This document shows positions 1-6,178 of a DNA stretch of 9,709 nt, one piece after another. The notes beneath the pieces were generated by a model that ran no database searches, was not told where the DNA came from, and saw nothing but the letters and a program-made list of their open reading frames with translations. A program made the position numbers and the translations under genes. This stretch comes from JAWLCG01 sp041687295 (GTDB lineage: Bacteria; Planctomycetota; Phycisphaerae; SM23-33; FEN-1343): contig JAWLCG010000187.1 in NCBI GenBank assembly GCA_041687295.1, positions 1 through 9,709 of the forward strand. The letters are read 5' to 3'. Positions within the stretch are counted from its first letter, which is position 1; each line of letters opens with the position of its first letter.

Positions 1-1
1 G

Positions 2-265
2 GGCCACCCCGACGTGCTGGCGAGCCTGCGCCGTCAGGGCGGGCGGCGGCTGGTGCACCTGATCAATGCCACCGGCCGGCGGCGGTACCTCGACACGCTC
101 ACGCCGGTGCGGGACCTGTGCATCCGCCTGGAGGCGGCGAGCCGGCCAGCGCGCGTCTGGCAGGCCTCCTGCGGGCGCGAGCTGGAATGGCGCGGGCGCG
201 ACGGCGGCATCGAGATCGAGCTGCCCGAGCTGGTCGACTACGATGTGATCGTGGTGGAGGACTGA
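2..265 (+). CDS. C-terminal end of a probable glycosidase-like protein (5' partial)
   Basis: The reading frame is open from the left edge of the window and ends at TGA 263-265, so only the last 87 residues are visible. The internal GTG at 14 is unlikely to be the true start, because the frame runs out of the window and no ribosome binding site fits it. The visible part has a beta-strand pattern around RRLVHLINATG, then TPVRDLCIRLE, and ends ELPELVDYDVIVVED. That layout is familiar from the small C-terminal beta-sandwich of bacterial glycoside hydrolases of the beta-galactosidase/GH42-like kind, where a 'HLlN' strand and a final 'lp.l..y..vvl' strand close the protein. No catalytic residue lies in the window, so the glycosidase call rests on this weak similarity and on the sugar-acid genes that follow. 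The stop is only 2 nt before the next start, so it is very likely the upstream member of the same operon. Confidence 0.5.
   Translation, partial: GHPDVLASLRRQGGRRLVHLINATGRRRYLDTLTPVRDLCIRLEAASRPARVWQASCGRELEWRGRDGGIEIELPELVDYDVIVVED
256..260 (+). promoter_or_regulatory. Ribosome binding site of the aldo/keto reductase
   Basis: GGAGG lies 7 nt before ATG 268 and inside the last codons of the upstream gene. It fixes ATG 268 as the start rather than the in-frame GTG at 118, and it implies translational coupling. Confidence 0.75.
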
Positions 266-267
266 GC

Positions 268-1128
268 ATGGAGTACGCCACTCTCGGCCGAACCGGCCGC
301 CGTGTCAGCCGCCTGGGCTTTGGCGGCGCGACGGCGGGGCTGAAGAACTACCTGACGCCGTTCGACCCGGTCAGCCGCACGGATCGCGACGCCATCGTCG
401 AGGCCCTCCACGAGGCGCTGCGCCTGGGCGTGACCTACTTCGACACCGCCCCGGGCTACGGCGACGGAGCCAGCGAGGAGATCTGCGGCGAGGCCCTGTC
501 GGGCGTCGACCCCGAGAGCCTCTTCCTGGCCACCAAGGTGGGCCTCTGGCAGGGCGGCGACGTGCGGCAGTCGCTGGAGGCGAGCCTCAAACGCCTTCGC
601 CGTAACTGGGTGGACCTGCTGCAGATCCACGGCACGGCCTACGATGAGCCGCAGAGCCGCCGCGTGCTGGAGCCGGGCGGCTTCCTGGACCAGCTCGAGC
701 GGCTGCGCGACGAAGGGCTCATCCGCCACATCGGCTTTACGAGCGAGGCCCTGAACGTGCCGTTCTACCGGTTCATCCAGACCGGGCGGTTCGCCGTGAT
801 GCAGGTGTGCTACAACGTGGTCTTCCAGCATCCGTACGACCCCAGCCGCCAGTCGGGCTGTCTCTACGACGCCGAGGCGCAGGGGATGGGCATCGTCACC
901 ATGCGCAGCACGACGTCGGGCATGCTGCAGAAGTGGATCCAGACCGTCAACCCGGCCAACGACTTCGACTATACGCCGGCGATGATCCAGTTCGAGTTCT
1001 CCAACCCGCTGGTGGACGTAGCCCTGGTCGGCATGCGCAGCGCCGAGCAGGTGCGGGCGAACGTGGCGCTGTGCGATGACAAGGCGGGCCGCATCGACCT
1101 CGACGAGCTGTTCCGCCGTTACGTCTGA
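268..1128 (+). CDS. Aldo/keto reductase, probable sugar (aldose/galactose-type) dehydrogenase
   Basis: This 286-residue protein is a complete NAD(P)-dependent aldo/keto reductase of the short (beta/alpha)8 type, the size of the aldose and L-galactose dehydrogenase branches. The N-terminus MEYATLGRTGRRVSRLGFGG is the classic first strand. All four catalytic residues can be placed: D59 and Y64 in FDTAPGYGDG, K90 in LATKVG and H121 in LLQIHG. The family motif IRHIGFTSE follows in the middle, and near the C-terminus ALVGMRSAEQVRANV resembles the cofactor-binding end of the barrel. There is no signal peptide, so it acts in the cytoplasm. It sits 2 nt after the glycosidase-like gene and 15 nt before the amidohydrolase gene. 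In this setting the likely job is oxidising a released aldose to its lactone. The substrate cannot be read from sequence, and reduction of an aldehyde is an alternative. The family is certain; the role is inferred. Confidence 0.93.
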   Translation: MEYATLGRTGRRVSRLGFGGATAGLKNYLTPFDPVSRTDRDAIVEALHEALRLGVTYFDTAPGYGDGASEEICGEALSGVDPESLFLATKVGLWQGGDVRQSLEASLKRLRRNWVDLLQIHGTAYDEPQSRRVLEPGGFLDQLERLRDEGLIRHIGFTSEALNVPFYRFIQTGRFAVMQVCYNVVFQHPYDPSRQSGCLYDAEAQGMGIVTMRSTTSGMLQKWIQTVNPANDFDYTPAMIQFEFSNPLVDVALVGMRSAEQVRANVALCDDKAGRIDLDELFRRYV

Positions 1129-1143
1129 CTGGAAGGACTTCGA

Positions 1144-2160
1144 GTGACCACGACTCAACCAGCCATCGATGCCTATGCCCACGTGGGCCAGCCCCGCTTC
1201 GGCTCGGCCGACGAGGCGGTCGAGACGCTCGAGCGGTGGGGTATCCGCCAGGCGGTGCTGGTGCTCGGGCCCGGCGTGCCGGATCTGGAGGCCCTGCACC
1301 GGGCCGACGCACTGGCCGGCGACCGCGTGCGGTTCATGGGCATCCCGTTCGGCCAGACGCTCGAGCAGCGCGTCGAGCTGGCTGAGGCGCAACTGAGTCT
1401 GGGCATCAGCGGCATGCGGCTGATGCCGTTCGAACTCGAGCCCAACGGCCGCATCCTGGACTCACTCGGCGAGCGGGGACTGTGGCTGTTCGCGATCAAC
1501 CCCTTCCAGGACCCGCAGACCACCCGCCGCCTGCTGGACTGGCTGGACCGGTTCGAGGCTGGCCGGGTGTGCGCGCCGCACTTCCTCCGCGCCCAGCGCC
1601 TCGGCGAGGGGGCGGAGGATGCCGGCCTGCTGCGGACGCTGCTGGAGCACCCGCGGTTCTACGCCATCCTGTCGCGCCACGGCGGGGCGAGTGGCCGGCC
1701 GTACCCGCACGAGGACCTCAGGCCGTGGGTGGAGGACGTGGTCCAGACGATGGGCTGGGGCAAGCTGCTGTGGGGCAGCGAGCACCCGGTGCTATACTGG
1801 CGCAACGAGCAGATCGGCCAGGCCATGAGCTGGCTGGACGACCTGGGCTTCGTGCTGAACGACGCCGACCGGCGGCGGTTCCTGCACGACAACGCTCGGC
1901 GGCTGTTCTTCGATGCGCCGCCTCCTCCCCGGCGGCAGGTTGACGCGCCCGTCTGGGTGGCCGAGCAGTTCGTCCGCCAGACGCCCGTCCCGCTGTTACC
2001 GCACACGCCCATCCACCTGCCGATGGACCGCTTCGCCCCGGTTCTTTCGGACTTCCTGCGCCAGTGCCGCCACAACCCCAACCGACGGCTGGCGGAGTAC
2101 CTGGCCGAGCAGTTGGGCAGCCTGACTGAACGGCTTGAGCGGAGGTCGCAGACGCCGTGA
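1144..2160 (+). CDS. Amidohydrolase-2-type TIM-barrel hydrolase, possible sugar lactonase
   Basis: The 338-residue protein starts at GTG 1144, with GGAAGGA at 1131-1137 as ribosome binding site. It has the layout of the amidohydrolase_2 family (PF04909: uronolactonase, sugar lactonase and decarboxylase relatives). The first strand is IDAYAHVG (residues 8-15), His146 lies in CAPHFL, His179 in LSRHGG, and the last-strand motif is LLWGSEHP (209-215). The metal site departs from the usual plan: the first His of the family HxH is Tyr11 (Y-A-H), and the Asp of the 'GSDxP' motif is Glu213. The barrel seems to end near LFFDAPPPP, about residue 260, and a tail of some 80 residues follows that I do not recognise. 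There is no signal peptide. Between an aldose-type dehydrogenase and an acid-sugar kinase, a cytoplasmic lactonase is the natural guess. A non-metal enzyme or a non-catalytic paralogue is possible given the changed ligands. The family is fairly sure, the function open. Confidence 0.8.
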   Translation: MTTTQPAIDAYAHVGQPRFGSADEAVETLERWGIRQAVLVLGPGVPDLEALHRADALAGDRVRFMGIPFGQTLEQRVELAEAQLSLGISGMRLMPFELEPNGRILDSLGERGLWLFAINPFQDPQTTRRLLDWLDRFEAGRVCAPHFLRAQRLGEGAEDAGLLRTLLEHPRFYAILSRHGGASGRPYPHEDLRPWVEDVVQTMGWGKLLWGSEHPVLYWRNEQIGQAMSWLDDLGFVLNDADRRRFLHDNARRLFFDAPPPPRRQVDAPVWVAEQFVRQTPVPLLPHTPIHLPMDRFAPVLSDFLRQCRHNPNRRLAEYLAEQLGSLTERLERRSQTP

Positions 2161-3431
2161 AGGCAATGCGGATCATCCTGGCCGACGATCTCAGCGGTGC
2201 GCTGGAGGTGGCGGGGGGTTGGCACCTCTGCGGCCATCGCGTGGCAGTGCCGCTGAAGGGACCGGTGCTGCCGCCGCATGTGCAGGCCGATGCCTGCGTG
2301 ACGAACACGGACTCTCGGGGCTGCGGCCCGGCCGAGGCGGCGCGGCGTGTGCGCCAGGCGTTAGGCGATGCCAGAGGGGCTTTCCTGGCGTACAAGAAGG
2401 TCGACTCGACCCTTCGAGGCCCGGTCGCTGCCGAGCTGTCGGCGGTGCTGGCGGACCAGCCAGAGCGAAAGCTTCTCGTCGCCCCCGCCAATCCCGCTGC
2501 CGGGCGGACGGTGCAGGCAGGCGTGCTGCATGTGGAGGGCGTGCCGGTGGCCGAAACGGTCTTTGGGCAAGATCCTCTCTCTCCGGTCCTCCACAGCCGC
2601 ATCGCCGATATTGTGGCTGGCAGCGGTCTGCCACCGCCTGTCCGGCTGCCGCTCTCGGCCGTCCGCTTGAGCTTTGCCTATCGCCAGGGCGCGATGGCGG
2701 ATGCGCTGAGCCGTTCGCCCGTTGTAGTAGCCGACGCGGTCACTGACCAAGACCTTCACCGGCTGGCAGAGGTGCTGTGGGCGGTGGGAGAGTCGGTGCT
2801 GCCTGTGGGCTCAGGCGGGCTGGCGGCAGCGCTGGCGGTTCGGCAGGGGGCGGCCCGGCGGCTCGTGGAGGAGCCCCCGGCGGCCCTGGATGGGCCCGTG
2901 TTGGTCGTCTGCGGCAGTCGGCATCCCGCCAGCCGGCGGCAAGTGGCACGGCTGGCCCGCGAGGCCAGCGTGACGCTGGTGGAGGTAGACCCCCTCGTGG
3001 CCCAGGCCGTGCCTCCGAAGGCTTGTGCCGCTTACTTGGCCGAGCGGATCGAGCCGACCCTGAGGCGCGAACGCGTGGCCGCCGTGTCCGTGGGCGACAC
3101 GCCGGCCGGTGGGCCGACGGATGCGGGGAATCTGGCCGGGCGGCTGGTGACCGTGCTGGCGCACACGGTCGCAGCGCTGGAGGACCGCGTGGGGTTGGGC
3201 GGGCTGCTGGCCACTGGGGGCCAGACGGGCCAGGCCATCTGTGAAGCACTGGGCGGGCAGTGGCTCGCGCCCATCGAGCAGATCGCGCCCGCCCTGGTGG
3301 CGGCCCGGCTGCACGGGGGGGGACGCGAGCCGCTGGTGCTACTTAAGCCCGGCGGCTTCGGCGATCAGGAGACAATGCTTCGCGCCTGGCAGTGGCTCTG
3401 CCGCCAGGGGCTGGGCCGGCCCCGCGGCTGA
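2157..3431 (+). CDS. dtnK: Four-carbon acid-sugar kinase family protein (DUF1537), probable D-threonate/D-erythronate kinase
   Basis: The 424-residue protein has both domains of the DUF1537 kinases, which phosphorylate the terminal hydroxyl of four-carbon sugar acids with ATP. The N-terminal substrate domain (PF07005) shows ILADDLSGALEVAG at residues 6-19, NTDSRG, the signature YKKVDSTLRG (79-88) and APANPAAGRTVQAGVL. The C-terminal nucleotide domain (PF17042) shows VLVVCGSRHPASRRQV, a GGQTG turn at 354-358 where GGDT or GGET is more common, and KPGGFG at 397-402. The length is normal. I chose GTG 2157, which overlaps the upstream stop as GTGA and has GGAGG at 2141-2145 about 11 nt away. ATG 2166, three codons in, is the alternative but is 20 nt from that site. 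The PdxA2-type gene directly behind it is the known partner in D-threonate and D-erythronate breakdown. The exact acid (D-threonate, D-erythronate or another) cannot be told, so the gene symbol is by function class only. Confidence 0.88.
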   Translation: MKAMRIILADDLSGALEVAGGWHLCGHRVAVPLKGPVLPPHVQADACVTNTDSRGCGPAEAARRVRQALGDARGAFLAYKKVDSTLRGPVAAELSAVLADQPERKLLVAPANPAAGRTVQAGVLHVEGVPVAETVFGQDPLSPVLHSRIADIVAGSGLPPPVRLPLSAVRLSFAYRQGAMADALSRSPVVVADAVTDQDLHRLAEVLWAVGESVLPVGSGGLAAALAVRQGAARRLVEEPPAALDGPVLVVCGSRHPASRRQVARLAREASVTLVEVDPLVAQAVPPKACAAYLAERIEPTLRRERVAAVSVGDTPAGGPTDAGNLAGRLVTVLAHTVAALEDRVGLGGLLATGGQTGQAICEALGGQWLAPIEQIAPALVAARLHGGGREPLVLLKPGGFGDQETMLRAWQWLCRQGLGRPRG

Positions 3432-3441
3432 TGGACGGGAA

Positions 3442-3447
3442 AGAGGA
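3442..3447 (+). promoter_or_regulatory. Ribosome binding site of the PdxA2-type gene
   Basis: AGAGGA lies 6 nt before ATG 3454 and decides this start over in-frame codons upstream within the kinase gene. GTG 3451, directly before the ATG, would add only one residue. Confidence 0.6.
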
Positions 3448-3453
3448 TACGTG

Positions 3454-4503
3454 ATGAAACCGATTCTGGCGATCACGATGGGCGACCCTGGGGGCGTGGG
3501 GCCCGAGATTACAGCTCAGGCGCTGGCGGATGAGTCGCTGCGCCGCCGGTTCACGCCCTTGCTGATCGGTCTGGCGGAGGTGTTTCGAGAGGCGGCCTCC
3601 CTGGTGGGAGCGCCGCTGACCTTCAGCCCCATCGGGGCCGCCGACGATCCCGCCGCGGTGGATGGGGTGGCCGTGCTGGCCCCCGAAGACGTGCCTTCTC
3701 CACCGTTGCCCAAGGGCGTCGTCGACGCCCGGTGCGGCGAAGCCGCCTTTCGCTGCATCGAGACCTCCATACGCCTGGCCCTGAACCGACGGGTGGCGGC
3801 CGTTGTGACGAACCCCATTCATAAGAAGGCTCTGCACCTGGCCGGGCACCGCTACGCGGGACACACCGAGATTCTCCGCGACCTCACCGGCGCACCCAGT
3901 TCCGCCATGATGCTGGTGGCCGAGGGGCTGCGGGTGGTGCACGTGACGACGCATATCCCATTGCGTGAGGTCCCCGACCGCATCCGCAGGGACCGGGTGC
4001 TGGAGGTGATCCGCCTGGCTGACCGGGCGATGCGCTCGCTGGGCATCCAGCACCCGCGCATCGGTCTGGCGGGGCTGAACCCGCATGGCAGTGATGAGGG
4101 GCTCTTCGGGGATGAGGAGGCCCGCGAGATCGCCCCGGCGGCCGGTGACGCGCGAGAGCACGGAATCGACGTGTCTGACCCGCTGCCGCCCGACATCGTC
4201 TTCCCGTTGGCGCGGGGCGGGCGCTACGACGTGGTCGTGGCGCAGTACCACGACCAGGGCCACATACCAGTCAAGCTGCTGGGCTTCCTGTACGACGAGC
4301 GGACCGGCGGCTGGACGTCGGTGGCGGGCATTAACGTCACGCTGGGCCTGCCCGTCCTGCGGGTATCCGTCGACCACGGCACCGCCTTCGACCGTGCATG
4401 GCAAGGCCAGGCCAGCCCGGCGAGTCTCATCAACGCTATCGACTTTGCGATCCGGATGATCTGCACCGCCCCGAGCACGGGCGGCCCCCAAGCCTTGCTG
4501 TAA
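3454..4503 (+). CDS. pdxA2: PdxA2-type 4-phosphate dehydrogenase (D-threonate/D-erythronate 4-phosphate dehydrogenase)
   Basis: The 349-residue cytoplasmic enzyme belongs to the PdxA family. It oxidises a 4-phosphorylated four-carbon acid with NAD+; the product loses CO2 to give dihydroxyacetone phosphate. It begins with the family signature AITMGDPGGVGPE (residues 6-18). The substrate-binding pair is H137-T138 in AGHTEIL. The three divalent-metal histidines fall at H167 (THIPL), H211 (NPHGSDEG) and H266 (YHDQGH), matching the spacing known for E. coli PdxA. VDHGTAFD near residues 306-313 closes the active site. The stretch GHIPVKLLGF after YHDQ is typical of the PdxA2 branch rather than of the vitamin B6 enzyme, and the adjacent DUF1537 kinase supports that. 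A role in pyridoxal phosphate synthesis is the alternative but is less likely here. It is the last gene of the operon, and its stop is 22 nt from the end of the converging AraC-type gene. Confidence 0.92.
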   Translation: MKPILAITMGDPGGVGPEITAQALADESLRRRFTPLLIGLAEVFREAASLVGAPLTFSPIGAADDPAAVDGVAVLAPEDVPSPPLPKGVVDARCGEAAFRCIETSIRLALNRRVAAVVTNPIHKKALHLAGHRYAGHTEILRDLTGAPSSAMMLVAEGLRVVHVTTHIPLREVPDRIRRDRVLEVIRLADRAMRSLGIQHPRIGLAGLNPHGSDEGLFGDEEAREIAPAAGDAREHGIDVSDPLPPDIVFPLARGGRYDVVVAQYHDQGHIPVKLLGFLYDERTGGWTSVAGINVTLGLPVLRVSVDHGTAFDRAWQGQASPASLINAIDFAIRMICTAPSTGGPQALL

Positions 4504-4525
4504 GCCGATGCAAGCGCGTCGGGCC

Positions 4526-5058
4526 TCATGTGAGCGTCTGATGCGGGTCGTGCCTGAATTCGCGCGGGCTCATGCCCGTCGCCTCCTTGAAGCGTCGGCT
4601 GAGGTGGCTGGCATTGCTGAAGCCCAGGCGCGCGGCGATCTCCTTGAGCCCCAGACTGCCCTCGGCGAGCATCTGGCGGGCGGCCTGGATCTTCTGCTGC
4701 TGGACGTACTGCTGGGGCGTCAGGCCCAGGGCCTGGCGGAAGAGGGCGTAGAAGCGGCTGGGCGACAGGTGGGCCGCCCGGGCACCATCGGAGGGGGCAC
4801 TCGTCGAGGAAGCTCGGCCAGGTGGAAGAGGTCGAACCCGCCGTGGATCGTGTAGCTCAGTCCCACGCCCGTGGTCCGTACGTGGGGGTAGTCGAGGAAA
4901 TGTACGCTCATGGGCATCCACCCGCCGAACACCACCGCCTGCCCGGGCTCGAGCAGGACCTCCGGCCCCTTCTCGATCTGGCGGAGCGTCCTACCGGTCG
5001 ACGCGGACAGCAGGAACAGCCCCGACAGACGACGCGGCGGATATGGCCCGGGCCCCAT
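4526..5058 (-). pseudogene. AraC-family transcriptional regulator, frameshifted and 5'-truncated
   Basis: Two overlapping reading frames on the - strand encode the two halves of one AraC-type regulator. The C-terminal half (about 4526-4790) is a good two-helix-turn-helix domain: LSPSRFYALFRQALGLTP, then EIAARLGFSNASHLSRRFKE and the closing GMSPREFR. The N-terminal half lies in another frame (about 4800-5058). It contains ASTGRTLRQIEKGPEVLLEP, GQAVVFGGWMP and SYTIHGGFDLFHLAELP, which fit a small cupin-like sensor domain. The frame changes at roughly 4775-4805. Only some 20 residues then separate sensor and DNA-binding parts, against 50 or more in normal members, so sequence has probably been lost as well. 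The earliest visible Met (ATG 5058) has no ribosome binding site and adjoins a foreign fragment. It probably once controlled sugar-use genes nearby. A sequencing error could explain the frameshift but not the missing 5' end. I am confident of the family and fairly confident that the gene is broken. Confidence 0.72.
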
Positions 5059-5346
5059 CGCTTGGCCGACAACGAATGGGAGTCGCTTGAGATTCTGGAG
5101 CGGGACGTGTGCAAAGCCGTTGCCGACAACCACATCTACTCCAAGACGGGCGACTACCTGATGGCCAACGAGCGCTTCGTGGCGCTCTACTGCATCACCG
5201 CCGGTGAAAAGCGTATCAACCTGCCGCAGACCTGCCGGGTCGAGGATGCCCTCGGCGGTGAACTCGTGACCCAGGCGGCAGACGAGATACGCTTCACGGC
5301 ACGTGCCGGCGAAACCCGCAGCTTCGTCCTGGAGCCAGTCGTGTGA
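5056..5346 (+). pseudogene. C-terminal remnant of a glycosidase-like protein
   Basis: About 96 in-frame codons ending at TGA 5344-5346 read as a natural protein end: NEWESLEILERD, then HIYSKTGDYLMANERFVALY, GEKRINLPQTCRVEDALGGE and finally AGETRSFVLEPVV. This succession (a 'tGd.lmAn..f.al' strand, 'GekrI.LP', 'V.DaltGe', 'aGETr.f.Le') resembles the last beta domain of large glycosidase-like proteins of PVC bacteria. Upstream of about 5056 the same + frame stays open but reads as the antisense of the AraC-type gene, with no start codon or ribosome binding site where the homologous part begins. The body of the gene, including any catalytic domain, is therefore missing. The left limit is approximate. 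The family is a tentative recognition; that it is a truncated coding sequence is more secure. Confidence 0.55.
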
Positions 5347-5432
5347 AGGGGGTTCAGGACGAAGGGCTGGGAGTCCGGCAGCGAAGGAGCGGCAGCGGTG
5401 TCCCATTCTCCTTGCGTGAGCTGTGTCGATCA

Positions 5433-5458
5433 CTTTGTCGTCAAAGCTCGCGACAAAG
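5433..5458. repeat. Inverted repeat with 8-bp arms and 10-nt centre
   Basis: The arms CTTTGTCG (5433-5440) and CGACAAAG (5451-5458) are perfect reverse complements. The left arm's CTTTG can also pair with CAAAG at 5442-5446, giving a shorter alternative hairpin that excludes the long one. As DNA it could be a repressor operator; as RNA it could be a two-state hairpin. The right arm runs straight into GAGGGG, a Shine-Dalgarno-like tract with no suitable start codon behind it. Confidence 0.6.
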
Positions 5459-5480
5459 GAGGGGAAGCTAGCGAACACAT

Positions 5481-5504
5481 CAATGCATTCGCGACCCAAT
5501 GCAT
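5481..5504. repeat. Direct repeat of CAATGCAT, 16-nt period
   Basis: CAATGCAT occurs at 5481-5488 and 5497-5504. Each copy contains the palindrome ATGCAT. The 16-nt spacing places both copies on roughly similar faces of the helix, as in a pair of regulator half-sites. It may be chance. Confidence 0.45.
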
Positions 5505-5527
5505 GATGTCCAAACCTGGGAGCAGCA

Positions 5528-6058
5528 ATGGACAACCGAAGAAATTCACGGAGCAAGTGGGCAGCGCCCACGGCCCTGGCAATCGTGCTGGCATGCGTGA
5601 CCGCGACTGGCGCCGAGTCGGTCGATGAAACCTGGGCGTTCGAGCCGGCGCCAGACCCGTTCAGCGACGAGGCGATGCTGGACCTGCGTCACCTCAATGA
5701 GGCGGAAGCCGGGGAGACCGGCTGGATCCGGTATGACCGGAACGGCGACTTCATCAAGGGCGACGGCACGCCGATCCGTTTCTGGGCGGTGCATGATGAA
5801 GTGGTGATGCAGCAGGGCGAGATCGACTGACCCCGGGGGCAGGAGAAGCAGGCAGGACCGGTACAGGGCAAGGTGGTCGTCGATTACGGCGAGGCCCCCT
5901 GGCGGGTGGAATGCCCGAAGGTCGACATCCGCGTCGACAACCCCGGTCTTAGCAGGGCTATCGTGCTGGACATGAGCGGATGCCCCCGCACCGAAATCCC
6001 CCTGAGGAACGGGTCGTTCCGCTTCCCGTCTGACGCGATATATGTGGTCCTGAAATAG
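5528..6058 (+). pseudogene. Collapsed secreted glycosidase-like gene: N- and C-terminal ends joined, split by an in-frame TGA
   Basis: Translation can start at ATG 5528 (GGGAG at 5518-5522, 5 nt away) and gives 100 residues to TGA 5828-5830. A signal peptide is clear: basic MDNRRNSRSK, a hydrophobic core TALAIVLACV and a small-residue site near ATGA. The mature part reads DPFSDEAMLDLRHLNEAEAG and GDGTPIRFWAVHDEV. This is the typical opening of large secreted glycosidase-like proteins, where a '(d)G.P(v/i)RFWav' strand leads into the catalytic barrel. After the TGA the same frame continues without a break to TAG 6056-6058, through GKVVVDYGEAPWRVECP, then AIVLDMSGCP and FPSDAIYVVLK, which read as the closing beta domain of a similar protein. 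The several hundred residues expected between them are absent, so I read this as a large internal deletion plus a stop. A genuine 100-residue secreted protein, or stop readthrough to 176 residues, are less likely alternatives. Confidence 0.6.
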
Positions 6059-6085
6059 GGGACTCGCCGGACCCAGGACGATCCG

Positions 6086-6178
6086 ATGCGAAACATGGGA
6101 CGAGTCTTCGCGATTCTCTTCGCCCTTTCGACATTGGTATTCAACGTTCTGAGCGCCGCACCGCGCCGGAGCAGGTGA
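6086..6178 (+). pseudogene. Orphan signal peptide, 30 codons, truncated secreted-protein gene
   Basis: ATG 6086, preceded by AGGA at 6075-6078, opens a 30-codon frame ending at TGA 6176-6178. It starts MRNMGRVFAILFALSTLV and continues through a hydrophobic stretch to VLSAAP, a standard signal-peptidase cleavage site. Only RRSR follows before the stop. A start with ribosome binding site, a full signal peptide and no mature protein suggest the first exported codons of a gene whose body has been lost. The alternative is a very short membrane peptide. It lies 27 nt after the collapsed gene in the same direction. Confidence 0.5.

Larger units (their letters stand above)
5347..5527. other. Intergenic leader region with inverted and direct repeats
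   Basis: No gene is visible here. The stretch is less GC-rich than its flanks and carries an inverted repeat (5433-5458), a purine-rich AAAGGAGGGG element at 5455-5464, a pair of CAATGCAT direct repeats and the ribosome binding site of the next gene. It looks like a former promoter/operator region of the collapsed glycosidase-like gene. I could not identify convincing -35 and -10 boxes. Confidence 0.5.

Noticed and set aside
238..1392. A 384-codon open frame on the - strand
   Set aside because: It lies antisense to the aldo/keto reductase, whose four catalytic residues are all present; the - frame shows no motif or ribosome binding site.
3343..4491. A 382-codon open frame on the - strand
   Set aside because: It is a shadow of the PdxA2-type gene, typical of GC-rich coding DNA.
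3454..4503. Vitamin B6 biosynthesis PdxA proper
   Set aside because: The YHDQGHIPVKLLGF pattern and the adjoining DUF1537 kinase favour the PdxA2 sugar-acid branch; no other pyridoxine gene is nearby.
5059..5571. Extension of the AraC-type frame up to 5571 on the - strand
   Set aside because: Beyond about 5058 the - strand translation has no AraC features and runs antisense to the glycosidase-like C-terminal remnant, which reads naturally on the + strand.
5398..5628. A 76-codon + frame including a C..C motif at its start
   Set aside because: It overlaps the leader repeats and the signal peptide of the collapsed gene in another frame, has no ribosome binding site and no recognisable domain.
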